A stretch of 51,440 nucleotides of DNA from Eubacteriales bacterium (GTDB lineage Bacteria; Bacillota; Clostridia; Oscillospirales; CAG-382): NCBI GenBank assembly GCA_028702135.1, contig JAQVPJ010000017.1:1-51440 (forward strand), given 5' to 3'. Positions 1 through 6,998 of this stretch are shown here, one piece after another. Below the pieces are notes generated by a model that worked only from the letters and a program-made list of their open reading frames with translations, was not told where the DNA came from and did not search any database. Positions within the stretch are counted from its first letter, which is position 1; every line of letters begins with the position of its first letter. The position numbers and the translations under genes are program-made.

Positions 1-2
1 CA

Positions 3-53
3 ATAATCCGAACGATTCGCCTATCGGAATGATAGTTGAACGGTTCGGATTAT
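3..53. repeat. Long inverted repeat beside tRNA-Leu
   Basis: Positions 3-13 (ATAATCCGAAC) are perfectly complementary to 43-53. Inside lies a second 5-bp hairpin (CTATC at 21-25 with GATAG at 31-35). It sits just downstream of the leftward tRNA gene. It could be the tRNA terminator with its T-tract outside the window, or a small palindromic repeat; the sequence does not decide. Confidence 0.6.
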
Positions 54-60
54 GTGCGTT

Positions 61-142
61 TGGTGCGGATAACAGGACTTGAACCTGCAAGCTTGCGCAC
101 TGGTTCCTAAGACCAGCGTGTCTGCCATTCCACCATATCCGC
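61..142 (-). tRNA. tRNA-Leu, anticodon TAG
   Basis: Read leftward this folds as a complete type II tRNA. The acceptor stem GCGGATA pairs with TATCCGC, the anticodon stem CTGGT/ACCAG carries loop CTTAGGA with anticodon TAG (leucine, CTA family), a long variable arm follows, and the T-arm has loop TTCAAGT. The discriminator is A and the 3' CCA is encoded (TGG at 61-63 on the plus strand). The long variable arm is expected for tRNA-Leu. Confidence 0.95.
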
Positions 143-167
143 ATAAATTATTATGTATTTTAAAATA

Positions 168-716
168 CTATGTATGCAACTCGATCTGCTTAACGCTGCT
201 GCTTCGGATCATATGTGCTATGATTTCTATTTGTTTTTGTATCTCGGAAAGCTGATAATTTAGAGTCCAGATAAAATTAAGGTTGTATTCCACTATGAAA
301 ACACCGGCAGTTGTAATGGCATAAATCCTTGCGCTTTCAGCCTCCGGCAAGTAATAATCGTCTGTTTTCTTAAACAGGTAAATTGCATTTTCGGATTTTT
401 TTATTAGCCCCATAACTTCTCTTTCAATTGTACCAAGACGATGTATCGCACCCGTTTTCAACCCGCTTTTAGAGCTGTACAATTCAGCTTTTCCGCTTGC
501 AAAGCATGCGAGTGAAGTAAATCTTTCGCTTTGAGCAGCAGTACTGTAATTGAAATCACAGAGCATCGCAACAATCGCACATGACTTATCATAACCGATA
601 TCAAAGAATGACTCAGATGCTTTTATATCGTTCATTTTTGTTTCTATTGTCTTTTTTCTGAATTCTAAATAAGCGTTGATTGAGGTTTGACCTTTTCTAA
701 AGAATCTTATAAGCAT
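168..716 (-). CDS. Hypothetical protein, 182 aa
   Basis: No family recognised. The protein is soluble-looking, without signal peptide or clear membrane helix, and mixed in charge. A GGAG ribosome site lies about 9 bases before the ATG. It has its own promoter at 810-838 and is divergent from deoC, ending 25 bases before the tRNA-Leu. The N-terminus is basic, and the middle contains a hydrophobic stretch around residues 130-150 that looks like core strands rather than a transmembrane segment. Because it shares a control region with deoC it may be co-regulated with nucleoside or amino-sugar use, but that is only inference. Confidence 0.7.
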   Translation of the reverse strand: MLIRFFRKGQTSINAYLEFRKKTIETKMNDIKASESFFDIGYDKSCAIVAMLCDFNYSTAAQSERFTSLACFASGKAELYSSKSGLKTGAIHRLGTIEREVMGLIKKSENAIYLFKKTDDYYLPEAESARIYAITTAGVFIVEYNLNFIWTLNYQLSEIQKQIEIIAHMIRSSSVKQIELHT

Positions 717-809
717 TTTTCAAGCTCCGTTTCAACCCATTCGGGGAAGGAGATTCTATCAGCACTATATTCGAATTTATAATGAGAAACAGCGGATTTA
801 TATTAGATA

Positions 810-838
810 ATATTAGCACGAAAAGCTTTTATTGTCAA
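810..838 (-). promoter_or_regulatory. Promoter of the 168-716 gene
   Basis: Leftward TTGACA (833-838), 17 bp, TAATAT (810-815). It lies back to back with the deoC promoter. Confidence 0.6.
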
Positions 839-841
839 CAC

Positions 842-870
842 TTTACTTTTAGTAAAAACAAGGATATAAT
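842..870 (+). promoter_or_regulatory. deoC promoter with overlapping palindrome
   Basis: TTTACT (842-847), 17 bp, TATAAT (865-870). The -35 box is the left arm of a perfect palindrome, TTTACT-TTT-AGTAAA (842-856), which has the size and place of a repressor operator and lies 3 bp from the -35 box of the opposing promoter. The regulator is not in the window. Confidence 0.6.
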
Positions 871-902
871 GATTATAAAGTATCTTAAGGAAGGTGATTT
901 TT

Positions 903-1541
903 ATGGATAAAGCAGAAATTTTGAAAAAGGTTGACCTTTCACTGCTCTCGCCGACTGCAACATCCTCCGAGATTCTTGCATTATGTGACAAATCGATCGC
1001 ATTCCGAACCGCTTGCGTGTGTATTCCTCCGAGTTATGTTCCGTTTGCAAAGCAATACCTCGGAGATCGTACTCCTATCTGTACTGTAATCGGATTTCCG
1101 AACGGTTATAACACAACCGCCGCAAAATGCGCCGAAGCAGAAGACGCGATCAAAAACGGTGCGAGCGAAATAGATATGATGGCGAATTTAACCTATGTAA
1201 AAAACAGAAAATACGAAATACTGCTCGACGAAATAAGGCGTGTCAAAGAGGTATGCAAAAGCCAGATTCTAAAAGTTATTATCGAAACCTGCCTGCTTAC
1301 CGAACGCGAGAAAAAGGAATTGTGCTCCATAGTTTCGGATTCCGGTGCCGATTTTATAAAAACATCGACGGGATTTTCAACGGCGGGCGCTACTGTAAGT
1401 GATATTGTTCTTATGCGTAAATACTGTTCTCCTAATCTGAAAATAAAAGCCGCAGGCGGTATAAAAACCTTTTACAGAGCAGAAATTATGCTTGGAAGCG
1501 GCGCAGACCGCATCGGAGCGAGCAACCTTATAGATGAATAA
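903..1541 (+). CDS. deoC: Deoxyribose-phosphate aldolase
   Basis: Cleaves 2-deoxyribose 5-phosphate to acetaldehyde and glyceraldehyde 3-phosphate in deoxynucleoside breakdown, in the cytoplasm. At 212 aa it has the normal length of the short DeoC family. Visible are the class I aldolase signatures: GASEIDMM near residues 86-93, the Schiff-base lysine in IKTSTGF (Lys153) and the second lysine in IKAAGG (Lys182). A GTG nine bases upstream is in frame, but the AAGGAAGG ribosome site fits the ATG at 903 best. The next gene follows after 18 bases, so the two form an operon. Confidence 0.93.
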   Translation: MDKAEILKKVDLSLLSPTATSSEILALCDKSIAFRTACVCIPPSYVPFAKQYLGDRTPICTVIGFPNGYNTTAAKCAEAEDAIKNGASEIDMMANLTYVKNRKYEILLDEIRRVKEVCKSQILKVIIETCLLTEREKKELCSIVSDSGADFIKTSTGFSTAGATVSDIVLMRKYCSPNLKIKAAGGIKTFYRAEIMLGSGADRIGASNLIDE

Positions 1542-1559
1542 AATAAAGGGGTGTTTGTT

Positions 1560-3437
1560 ATGTTAAGGATAAGATTAGTCGGAGATATCAAAGGGCTTGA
1601 AGCCGGGTTCGACGAAATTAAGAATGACCTGGGGCTTGAGATCTCGGAAGACGGTTTTTTCGTGCATGCGAAAAAAGAGGACTGTTTGCGTGTTTGCTTT
1701 ATGGAAAACAAGGCGGAAATCGGATACGCGGAGCCGGTACAGTTTTTCAGAGGATTATCCCTGCTTGTGTTGCATTGCAACAGGGGTGAAAAAGATTTTT
1801 CCATAACCGAGAAGCCCTGCTTCCGAAAAGACGGCGTGATGTTTGACTGCTCGCGCAATGCGGTACTGACCGTCGATGCGATAAAATTCTTTATCCGTAA
1901 AATGGCGCTTATGGGGCTGAACCTCGGAATGATGTATACAGAGGATACCTATGAGGTGCCCGAATATCCTTACTTTGGATATATGAGGGGCATATATACT
2001 TTCGACGAGCTGAAGGAAGCGGATGATTACGCCGCGCTTTTCGGAATTGAGCTTATGCCCTGCATACAGACCCTCGCGCATCTTGAAAGAGCCATGCGCT
2101 GGCCGAAAATGCAGTATCTGAAGGACACCGAGGAGGTGCTTATGGTCGGTGAAGAGGCCAGCTATGAGTTTATAGAAAATATGCTCAAGGCCGCTACCGC
2201 TCCTTATCGCTCCAAGCGTATTCATATCGGAATGGATGAGGCGATGGATCTCGGGCTTGGCAGATACCTTAAGAAAAACGGGTACCGTGCGAGCACGGAT
2301 ATTATTTCCCACCACCTGAAAAGGGTTCGCGAAATACTAAAAAAGTTAGGGCTTGAAGCCATGATGTGGAGTGATATGTATTTTCGTATTGCCTCCCCTT
2401 CTCACTCGTATTATGACCTGAAAAACCCCATTCCACAAAGTGTGATTGACAACGCTCCCGACGATATAAGCCTTGTATATTGGGATTATTATAACGAGGA
2501 TGAAAGTGTCCTTTCGGGAATGATTAAGCAGCACCGGCGTTTTAAGGCAGACACCTGCTTTGCAGGCGGAATATGGACATGGTGTGGTCCTGCAACCGAT
2601 TATGACAAGTCCATAAATACCACCGTTGCAGCACTTGACCAATGCCGAAAGCTCGGTGTTTCCGAGGTTTTTGCCACCGCATGGGGTGATAACGGCGCTG
2701 AAGCCAACTTTTTGACTGTGCTTTACGGACTTCAGCTATATGCCGAGATGAATTACACGGGTGAGTACAATCCCAAAGAGCTTGCAGATAGGTTTAATAT
2801 TACATGCAGAACGGATGCGGAGTGCTTTACCAATCTGACAATGTTTAACTCCATGCCCGGTATGGAACCGCTTGGCGGAAGACCTGTAAATGCAGCGAAA
2901 TTTATGCTATATCAGGACCCCCTAATCCCGCTGTTTGAAAAAGATATGGAGGGTTTTGAACTCGATTCGCATTATTACAAGCTTGCAGAGCAGTATAAAA
3001 TATATGCCGATGAATATCCCGAATACGAGCTGCTCTTTAAGTATTATGCGGACCTTGCAAGAGCTCTGTCTCTCAAGTGCAGATGGCACGGCAGGGCTGC
3101 CGACTGCGTGAGAAACCGTGACAAAAAGCAGGCAGTGTCGCTTGTGGACAGTGTTCCGGAGATTGTCAGCGCAATACGCGACTTGAAGAATACATGGCTC
3201 TCGCTCTGGGATAGCACCAACAAGCCGTACGGTTTTGAAATTATCGATTTGCGACTCGGTGGTATTGTTTCCCGTTTTGAAACGGCGCAGCTTAAAATGA
3301 AGCAGTTCGCAGACGGCAATATTGATGATATACCCGAGCTTTCAAGTGAAAAGCTGCTTTACACAAAGTACGATAACGGGAAAATGATAGGCTCTTATGT
3401 CTGGAGTGAAATCGCATCGGCGTGTAAGACTTATTAA
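1560..3437 (+). CDS. Intracellular GH20 beta-N-acetylhexosaminidase
   Basis: Predicted to release terminal beta-linked GlcNAc/GalNAc from oligosaccharides. The 625-aa length, lack of a signal peptide and overall layout resemble the cytoplasmic GH20C type of streptococci rather than secreted GH20 enzymes. The catalytic barrel starts near residue 120. The paired Asp-Glu of the substrate-assisted mechanism is in HIGMDEA (around residue 225), and aromatic sugar-binding segments (GIWTWCGP, ATAWGDNG) follow. The ribosome site AAAGGGG points to the ATG at 1560; an upstream in-frame GTG is too close to it. Co-transcribed with deoC, which suggests joint use of scavenged amino-sugar or nucleoside material. 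Confidence 0.85.
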   Translation: MLRIRLVGDIKGLEAGFDEIKNDLGLEISEDGFFVHAKKEDCLRVCFMENKAEIGYAEPVQFFRGLSLLVLHCNRGEKDFSITEKPCFRKDGVMFDCSRNAVLTVDAIKFFIRKMALMGLNLGMMYTEDTYEVPEYPYFGYMRGIYTFDELKEADDYAALFGIELMPCIQTLAHLERAMRWPKMQYLKDTEEVLMVGEEASYEFIENMLKAATAPYRSKRIHIGMDEAMDLGLGRYLKKNGYRASTDIISHHLKRVREILKKLGLEAMMWSDMYFRIASPSHSYYDLKNPIPQSVIDNAPDDISLVYWDYYNEDESVLSGMIKQHRRFKADTCFAGGIWTWCGPATDYDKSINTTVAALDQCRKLGVSEVFATAWGDNGAEANFLTVLYGLQLYAEMNYTGEYNPKELADRFNITCRTDAECFTNLTMFNSMPGMEPLGGRPVNAAKFMLYQDPLIPLFEKDMEGFELDSHYYKLAEQYKIYADEYPEYELLFKYYADLARALSLKCRWHGRAADCVRNRDKKQAVSLVDSVPEIVSAIRDLKNTWLSLWDSTNKPYGFEIIDLRLGGIVSRFETAQLKMKQFADGNIDDIPELSSEKLLYTKYDNGKMIGSYVWSEIASACKTY

Positions 3438-3449
3438 ATTAATTACAAA

Positions 3450-3498
3450 TCCGTCTGTTTATTAGACCGCAAAGGTCGATATACAGACGGACTTTTTT
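3450..3498 (+). terminator. Terminator after deoC-GH20
   Basis: Stem CCGTCTGT (3451-3458) with ACAGACGG (3483-3490), containing a smaller GACC/GGTC hairpin, followed by TTTTTT. The T-run overlaps the stop codon of the converging gene. Confidence 0.85.
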
Positions 3499-4621
3499 AT
3501 TTATTGATATTATCGCAATCGATTAGAATCAGGGGTACAGCCATCTCATCATAAGTAAGCCCCGCATGCAGAGCCTTTTTTGGAAGAGCATCCGATGGTA
3601 CTACTTCGATGCTTACGGATCCGACAGCGACAGCCATATAATCACCTATAAATCCTTTTGTTCTCGGGTGAATATCCCCGAAACCGAACAGCGCTTTATC
3701 AAAAACCTCCTCTTTTGTCATCAGAACATAATCTTTTCCAAAAGCATCAATAAAAACTTTCTCGAATTTTCTCCTGCAACCTTCTTTTATAAAAAAAGTC
3801 ATCGCTCTCGGTTCTACCGACGGAAGGCGGACGAGACAAGATAATATCTCAGGAAAATCAGATAGCCTAATTGTTTCTGTATCTTTCATTCCATGATCGG
3901 CGGTAACAATAACAAGCGTGTCAGCTAACTCACCGCACATCTCCCTGACCTGCGTTTCTATATCATTTATACAGACCTTTGTGCTGATGCTCCCTGTACC
4001 CTCCTGATGCATAATTCCGTCAGGCTCATGCCAGTAAGCGTAAATATACTTCTGCTTTTCTTCCGAACAAATGCTCTTTACCGATGAGCAGATATCAAAA
4101 ACACTGTTGATATTATAATCGGCAAACGGAGCAACTATCCGCGCGTCGATGTTTTTATTTGCCATGACGATCTTATCCCGGATGTTTATATACGGCAAAT
4201 ACCGCATCGCAGCGTTGTAATCGGCAGCGGGAACGCCACCGCTTCCCTGAATTGTGTTAGGGTAGAGATTTATATTGGCATCCAATTCCTCAAAGTACAG
4301 ACACCAGCCCAGCCAGCCGTGCTCTAAGGGCGAAAGTCCCGAATCAAATGTTGTTGTCGCCGCCGTAGTAGTCGGAGGGAATACCGAGGAGATTTCCGCA
4401 ACGGTGTTTTTAAAGAAAAAACCTTCTTTTTCAAGATTTTTCTTCATTACCGACATACCCATTCCGTCAAATACCATAAAAACTATATTCTTATATCTTT
4501 TTTCAAGAGCTTTGTCCAATACCGGCAAGCTCTTGTGCTTATGCTCTGCTCCATAATATTTTAAGACCGAAGAAGCCGCCGAAAGTATGCTGTTGTCATA
4601 ATCGGGGTATTGTATTTTCAT
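3497..4621 (-). CDS. Type I phosphodiesterase / nucleotide pyrophosphatase family protein
   Basis: A metal-dependent hydrolase of the alkaline phosphatase superfamily, 374 aa, without signal peptide. In order one sees VFDGMG (first metal aspartate), the nucleophile region PPTTTAATTT, YWHEPDGIMH (Asp and His metal ligands), TADHGM (Asp-His pair) and a late His in HAGLTYDE. This is the ligand order of two-zinc phosphodiesterases; the substrate cannot be read from sequence. An open frame continues to a TTG at 4708, but that TTG is the -35 box of the promoter, so the ATG at 4621, preceded by an AGG-type site, is the start. Monocistronic. Confidence 0.8.
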   Translation of the reverse strand: MKIQYPDYDNSILSAASSVLKYYGAEHKHKSLPVLDKALEKRYKNIVFMVFDGMGMSVMKKNLEKEGFFFKNTVAEISSVFPPTTTAATTTFDSGLSPLEHGWLGWCLYFEELDANINLYPNTIQGSGGVPAADYNAAMRYLPYINIRDKIVMANKNIDARIVAPFADYNINSVFDICSSVKSICSEEKQKYIYAYWHEPDGIMHQEGTGSISTKVCINDIETQVREMCGELADTLVIVTADHGMKDTETIRLSDFPEILSCLVRLPSVEPRAMTFFIKEGCRRKFEKVFIDAFGKDYVLMTKEEVFDKALFGFGDIHPRTKGFIGDYMAVAVGSVSIEVVPSDALPKKALHAGLTYDEMAVPLILIDCDNINK

Positions 4622-4679
4622 TTTCTTGTACCTGCTTTTATTAATAATGCAATCCCTTAAGTGAACAAGAATTTTTATT

Positions 4680-4708
4680 ATAATAACACCACAACGCTTA
4701 TTTGTCAA
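4680..4708 (-). promoter_or_regulatory. Promoter of the phosphodiesterase gene
   Basis: Leftward TTGACA (4703-4708), 17 bp, TATTAT. The -35 box begins inside the T-tract of the preceding terminator. Confidence 0.75.
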
Positions 4709-4744
4709 AAATATCCTCTCCGTAATATACAGAAAGGATATTTC
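4703..4744 (-). terminator. Terminator after the 52-aa gene
   Basis: Leftward stem AAATATCC/GGATATTT with a loop of about 19 bases, followed by TTTT that merges into the TTGACA of the next promoter. Confidence 0.6.
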
Positions 4745-4745
4745 T

Positions 4746-4904
4746 CTATTTATTTTTCGGTTTGGCTTGTTGCTTGGTTTTTTTCGCTTTTCCCTGCATC
4801 TCGGGGACGGGTTTCATCTCGTTCTTAGGAATTTTCATCTTTTCGGTGTTCTCAGTTCCGTGGGGTGCTCTCGGGTCGGGACGTCTCATTCCCGCTTTTG
4901 CCAT
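4746..4904 (-). CDS. Small conserved basic protein, 52 aa
   Basis: Reads MAKAGMRRPDPRAPHGTEN at the start and ends in a lysine-rich tail. From memory, very similar short proteins with the MAKAGMRRPDP opening occur across many Clostridia as hypothetical proteins. There is no cysteine, no membrane helix and low complexity at the C-terminus. A strong GAGGTGA ribosome site lies 7 bases before the ATG and a terminator follows, so this is a real gene although a longer frame exists on the opposite strand. Function unknown; a role with nucleic acid or in the spore would fit the composition but is speculation. Confidence 0.75.
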   Translation of the reverse strand: MAKAGMRRPDPRAPHGTENTEKMKIPKNEMKPVPEMQGKAKKTKQQAKPKNK

Positions 4905-5034
4905 TTGACTTTCACCTCGTTTGCGTTAATCAATATGACTATTTTTTACACAATAAAGTAAATTATTCGGAAACAGAACACTTTTTTGCTCATAATTGGT
5001 TTTTCCGCATAGAATTAAAACGAGGTGAGTGATT

Positions 5035-5241
5035 TTGGATACCTGTTCCATAGGTCTGGTAACGGCAATCGGAGCTGCGGCAGCGGTGATCGCAAAAGAT
5101 TTGAGCAGCGACGAAATCGCTTTTCTTTCAGCAGTCCTTACTCAGCTCGGAGATACTCTGGCTACTATTGCCGCCCGGAGAGACTGTAAAGAAAAAAGCA
5201 ACAATGCCGTTACTGTTAAAAGTAATGAAAAGGTAGTTTGA
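5035..5241 (+). CDS. Small hydrophobic conserved protein, 68 aa
   Basis: A short protein with a hydrophobic N-terminal half (residues 5-20) and a second amphipathic stretch containing LTQLGDTLATIAA. It resembles small clostridial proteins of unknown function (possibly DUF6774; the accession is from memory and uncertain). The GAGGTG ribosome site fits a TTG start at 5035 better than the GTG at 5029, which would overlap it too closely. It converges on the SCIFF maturase gene with an 8-base gap and no clear terminator between. Confidence 0.65.
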   Translation: MDTCSIGLVTAIGAAAAVIAKDLSSDEIAFLSAVLTQLGDTLATIAARRDCKEKSNNAVTVKSNEKVV

Positions 5242-5249
5242 TGTGAACG

Positions 5250-6629
5250 TCACTCCTTGGGAAAAGCCTCGGCAACCTTAAGCATCACCGCGCATTCGAT
5301 ACGCTTGCGGTGCAGAACACATCCTATTTCATAGGTTCCGTTGATATCTCCGCTTGAGTGCAGAGAATTTGCCGCACAGCCGCCTCCGCAGAAGAACCGT
5401 GCGAAGCAGTCTTTGCATTTTTCTTTTGCATATACATTGCATAACTTGAATTTGTCCTGAAGCCCGGTATTGGTAACCCCGTCAAAAACATTACCCATAC
5501 GGTAATCCCTGTTTCCCACAAATTGATGGCAGGGATAAAGCTCACCTTCGGGAGTGACCGCAAGATACTCAACTCCGACGCCGCAACCGGAGATTCTTTT
5601 TATTATGCAGGGCCCGCTTTCAAGATCTATCATATAGTGGTAGAATGTAAACCCCTCACCCGTTTTCTTTCGCCTTAACATCTCTGAAGCGAGGGTATCA
5701 TACTCATCCAGCAGCTTCGGAACATCCTCCTCGGTTAATGCGTAGGGCTCATCGGGAGAAGAAACGACCGGCTCCATCGAGAGTTCCCTGAAACCGAGAT
5801 CTGCCATATGAAGAATATCTTTTGAAAAATCAGTGTTGTAATGCGTGTATGTTCCCCGTATATAGTATTCCCTGTCGCCACGCAGCTCCGTCATTCTCTT
5901 GAACTTGGGAACTATCAGATCGTAGCTTCCTTTCCCGCCTCTGCTCACTCGGAGTCTGTCGTGAACCTCTTTCCTGCCGTCAAGGCTCAAAACGACGTTC
6001 GCCATCTCGCGATTTGCAAATTCCATTATGTCATCATCCAAAAGCACGCCGTTTGTGGTAAGTGTAAATCGAAATTCTTTATTATGCAGAGCTTCCTGCT
6101 CTCTGCCGTAAGCTACTATTTTTTTTACAACATCAAAATTAAGCAGCGGCTCACCGCCAAAGAAGTCCACCTCAAGATTCTTACGAGTACCGGAGTTTTT
6201 TATCAAAAAGTCCAAAGCGGCTTTACCGACTTCAAAGCTCATAAGAGAACGCTCGCCGTTATATTCACCTTTACCTGCAAAGCAGTATTTGCATGCTAAA
6301 TTACAATCATGTGCTATATGCAGGCAAACAGCCTTGATTACCGAAACACGGTTTTTAAAGTCTATTGCAATATTTTCATAAATATCCTCGGAAAATAGCT
6401 TATTTTCGTACTTTAGTTCTTCAATGTCCTCAAATACTTCTCTTATTTCGATTTCGTCAACCTGAGGATTATCCCTGTATTTTTCAAGCATACGAACGAT
6501 TATTTCGTCCTTTGGAGTGTTCTCGTACAGGGAGATAACATCATATGCGAGATCATCCACCGAATGAACCGCACCGCTGTTAGCATCAATTATAATATTG
6601 TAGCCGTTATTCTTATAGCAGTGAATCAT
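5250..6629 (-). CDS. SCIFF radical SAM maturase (thioether-forming)
   Basis: A 459-aa radical SAM/SPASM enzyme that modifies the small SCIFF peptide encoded just upstream. It opens with the typical maturase N-terminus containing NSGAVHSVDD, which serves as a peptide-recognition region. The [4Fe-4S]-SAM cysteines are Cys109, Cys113 and Cys116 (CNLACKYC). A cysteine-rich SPASM domain holds the auxiliary clusters near the C-terminus (CKDC, FCGGGCA and a later Cys). Family members form a Cys-to-Thr thioether. The open frame extends 48 bases further, but the AAAAGGAT site and homologous starts indicate the ATG at 6629. Co-transcribed with the peptide gene; a hairpin lies between them. Confidence 0.92.
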   Translation of the reverse strand: MIHCYKNNGYNIIIDANSGAVHSVDDLAYDVISLYENTPKDEIIVRMLEKYRDNPQVDEIEIREVFEDIEELKYENKLFSEDIYENIAIDFKNRVSVIKAVCLHIAHDCNLACKYCFAGKGEYNGERSLMSFEVGKAALDFLIKNSGTRKNLEVDFFGGEPLLNFDVVKKIVAYGREQEALHNKEFRFTLTTNGVLLDDDIMEFANREMANVVLSLDGRKEVHDRLRVSRGGKGSYDLIVPKFKRMTELRGDREYYIRGTYTHYNTDFSKDILHMADLGFRELSMEPVVSSPDEPYALTEEDVPKLLDEYDTLASEMLRRKKTGEGFTFYHYMIDLESGPCIIKRISGCGVGVEYLAVTPEGELYPCHQFVGNRDYRMGNVFDGVTNTGLQDKFKLCNVYAKEKCKDCFARFFCGGGCAANSLHSSGDINGTYEIGCVLHRKRIECAVMLKVAEAFPKE

Positions 6630-6654
6630 ATGTAATATCCTTTTTGCAAAGTAA

Positions 6655-6677
6655 TTGCCGGTTATATAAACCGGCAA
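6655..6677 (-). promoter_or_regulatory. Hairpin between SCIFF peptide and maturase genes
   Basis: Perfect 9-bp stem TTGCCGGTT/AACCGGCAA with a 5-base loop and no T-tract after it. Its place suggests an RNA-stabilising or partially attenuating element that keeps peptide expression above maturase expression. Confidence 0.5.
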
Positions 6678-6733
6678 ATCTCTTTTTTAAATACTTAGTG
6701 TAGAAAAGAAGCGGTTTTGCCAAACTGTGCGTT

Positions 6734-6895
6734 TTACTTCTTTTTACTTGCAGCCTTGCCCTGCTCGCACTTTTGATTAACAATGCTGCAGGAGGTCTTG
6801 CTTGCGGACTGACAGGAGGTCTGGCACTCGCCGCAGCCGCCTTTATCAGCCGACTTTTTAAGGTCCTTTGTTTTTAAGGTCAAAATTCTCTTCAT
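6734..6895 (-). CDS. SCIFF ribosomally made peptide, five-cysteine variant
   Basis: A 53-aa precursor, MKRILTLKTKDLKKSADKGG followed by a cysteine cluster and a lysine-rich tail. The hallmark CxxCQTSCQS core is present, but the normal fourth Cys is Ser (QSASKTSC), leaving Cys21, 24, 28, 36 and 43. The residue after Cys36, usually Thr, is also Ser. The AAAGGAG ribosome site is 8 bases before the ATG, and a promoter lies 64 bases further upstream. The peptide is the substrate of the maturase next door. SCIFF peptides are conserved across Clostridia; their biological role remains unsettled. Confidence 0.93.
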   Translation of the reverse strand: MKRILTLKTKDLKKSADKGGCGECQTSCQSASKTSCSIVNQKCEQGKAASKKK

Positions 6896-6958
6896 ATGTA
6901 CATCTCCTTTAAATATAGCATAGCAGCCGGTTGGAAATCCTCCGAACCGTTTTTATTT

Positions 6959-6987
6959 ATTTTAGCAGAGTAAAGCTATTTTGTCAA
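6959..6987 (-). promoter_or_regulatory. SCIFF operon promoter
   Basis: Leftward TTGACA (6982-6987), 17 bp, TAAAAT (6959-6964). The roughly 60-base leader contains a short hairpin with CGGTT/AACCG arms. Confidence 0.75.
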
Positions 6988-6998
6988 GATTAAGCTTG

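Noticed and set aside
4622-4708. TTG start at 4708 for the phosphodiesterase, adding 29 residues
   Set aside because: The TTG is the -35 box of a well-formed promoter and its apparent ribosome site is the stem of a terminator.
4767-4961. 64-residue frame on the plus strand
   Set aside because: It is the antisense of the well-signalled 52-aa gene and has no ribosome site.
6629-6677. 16-residue N-terminal extension of the SCIFF maturase
   Set aside because: It would be encoded by the intercistronic hairpin, and the ribosome site and family N-terminus fit the start at 6629.
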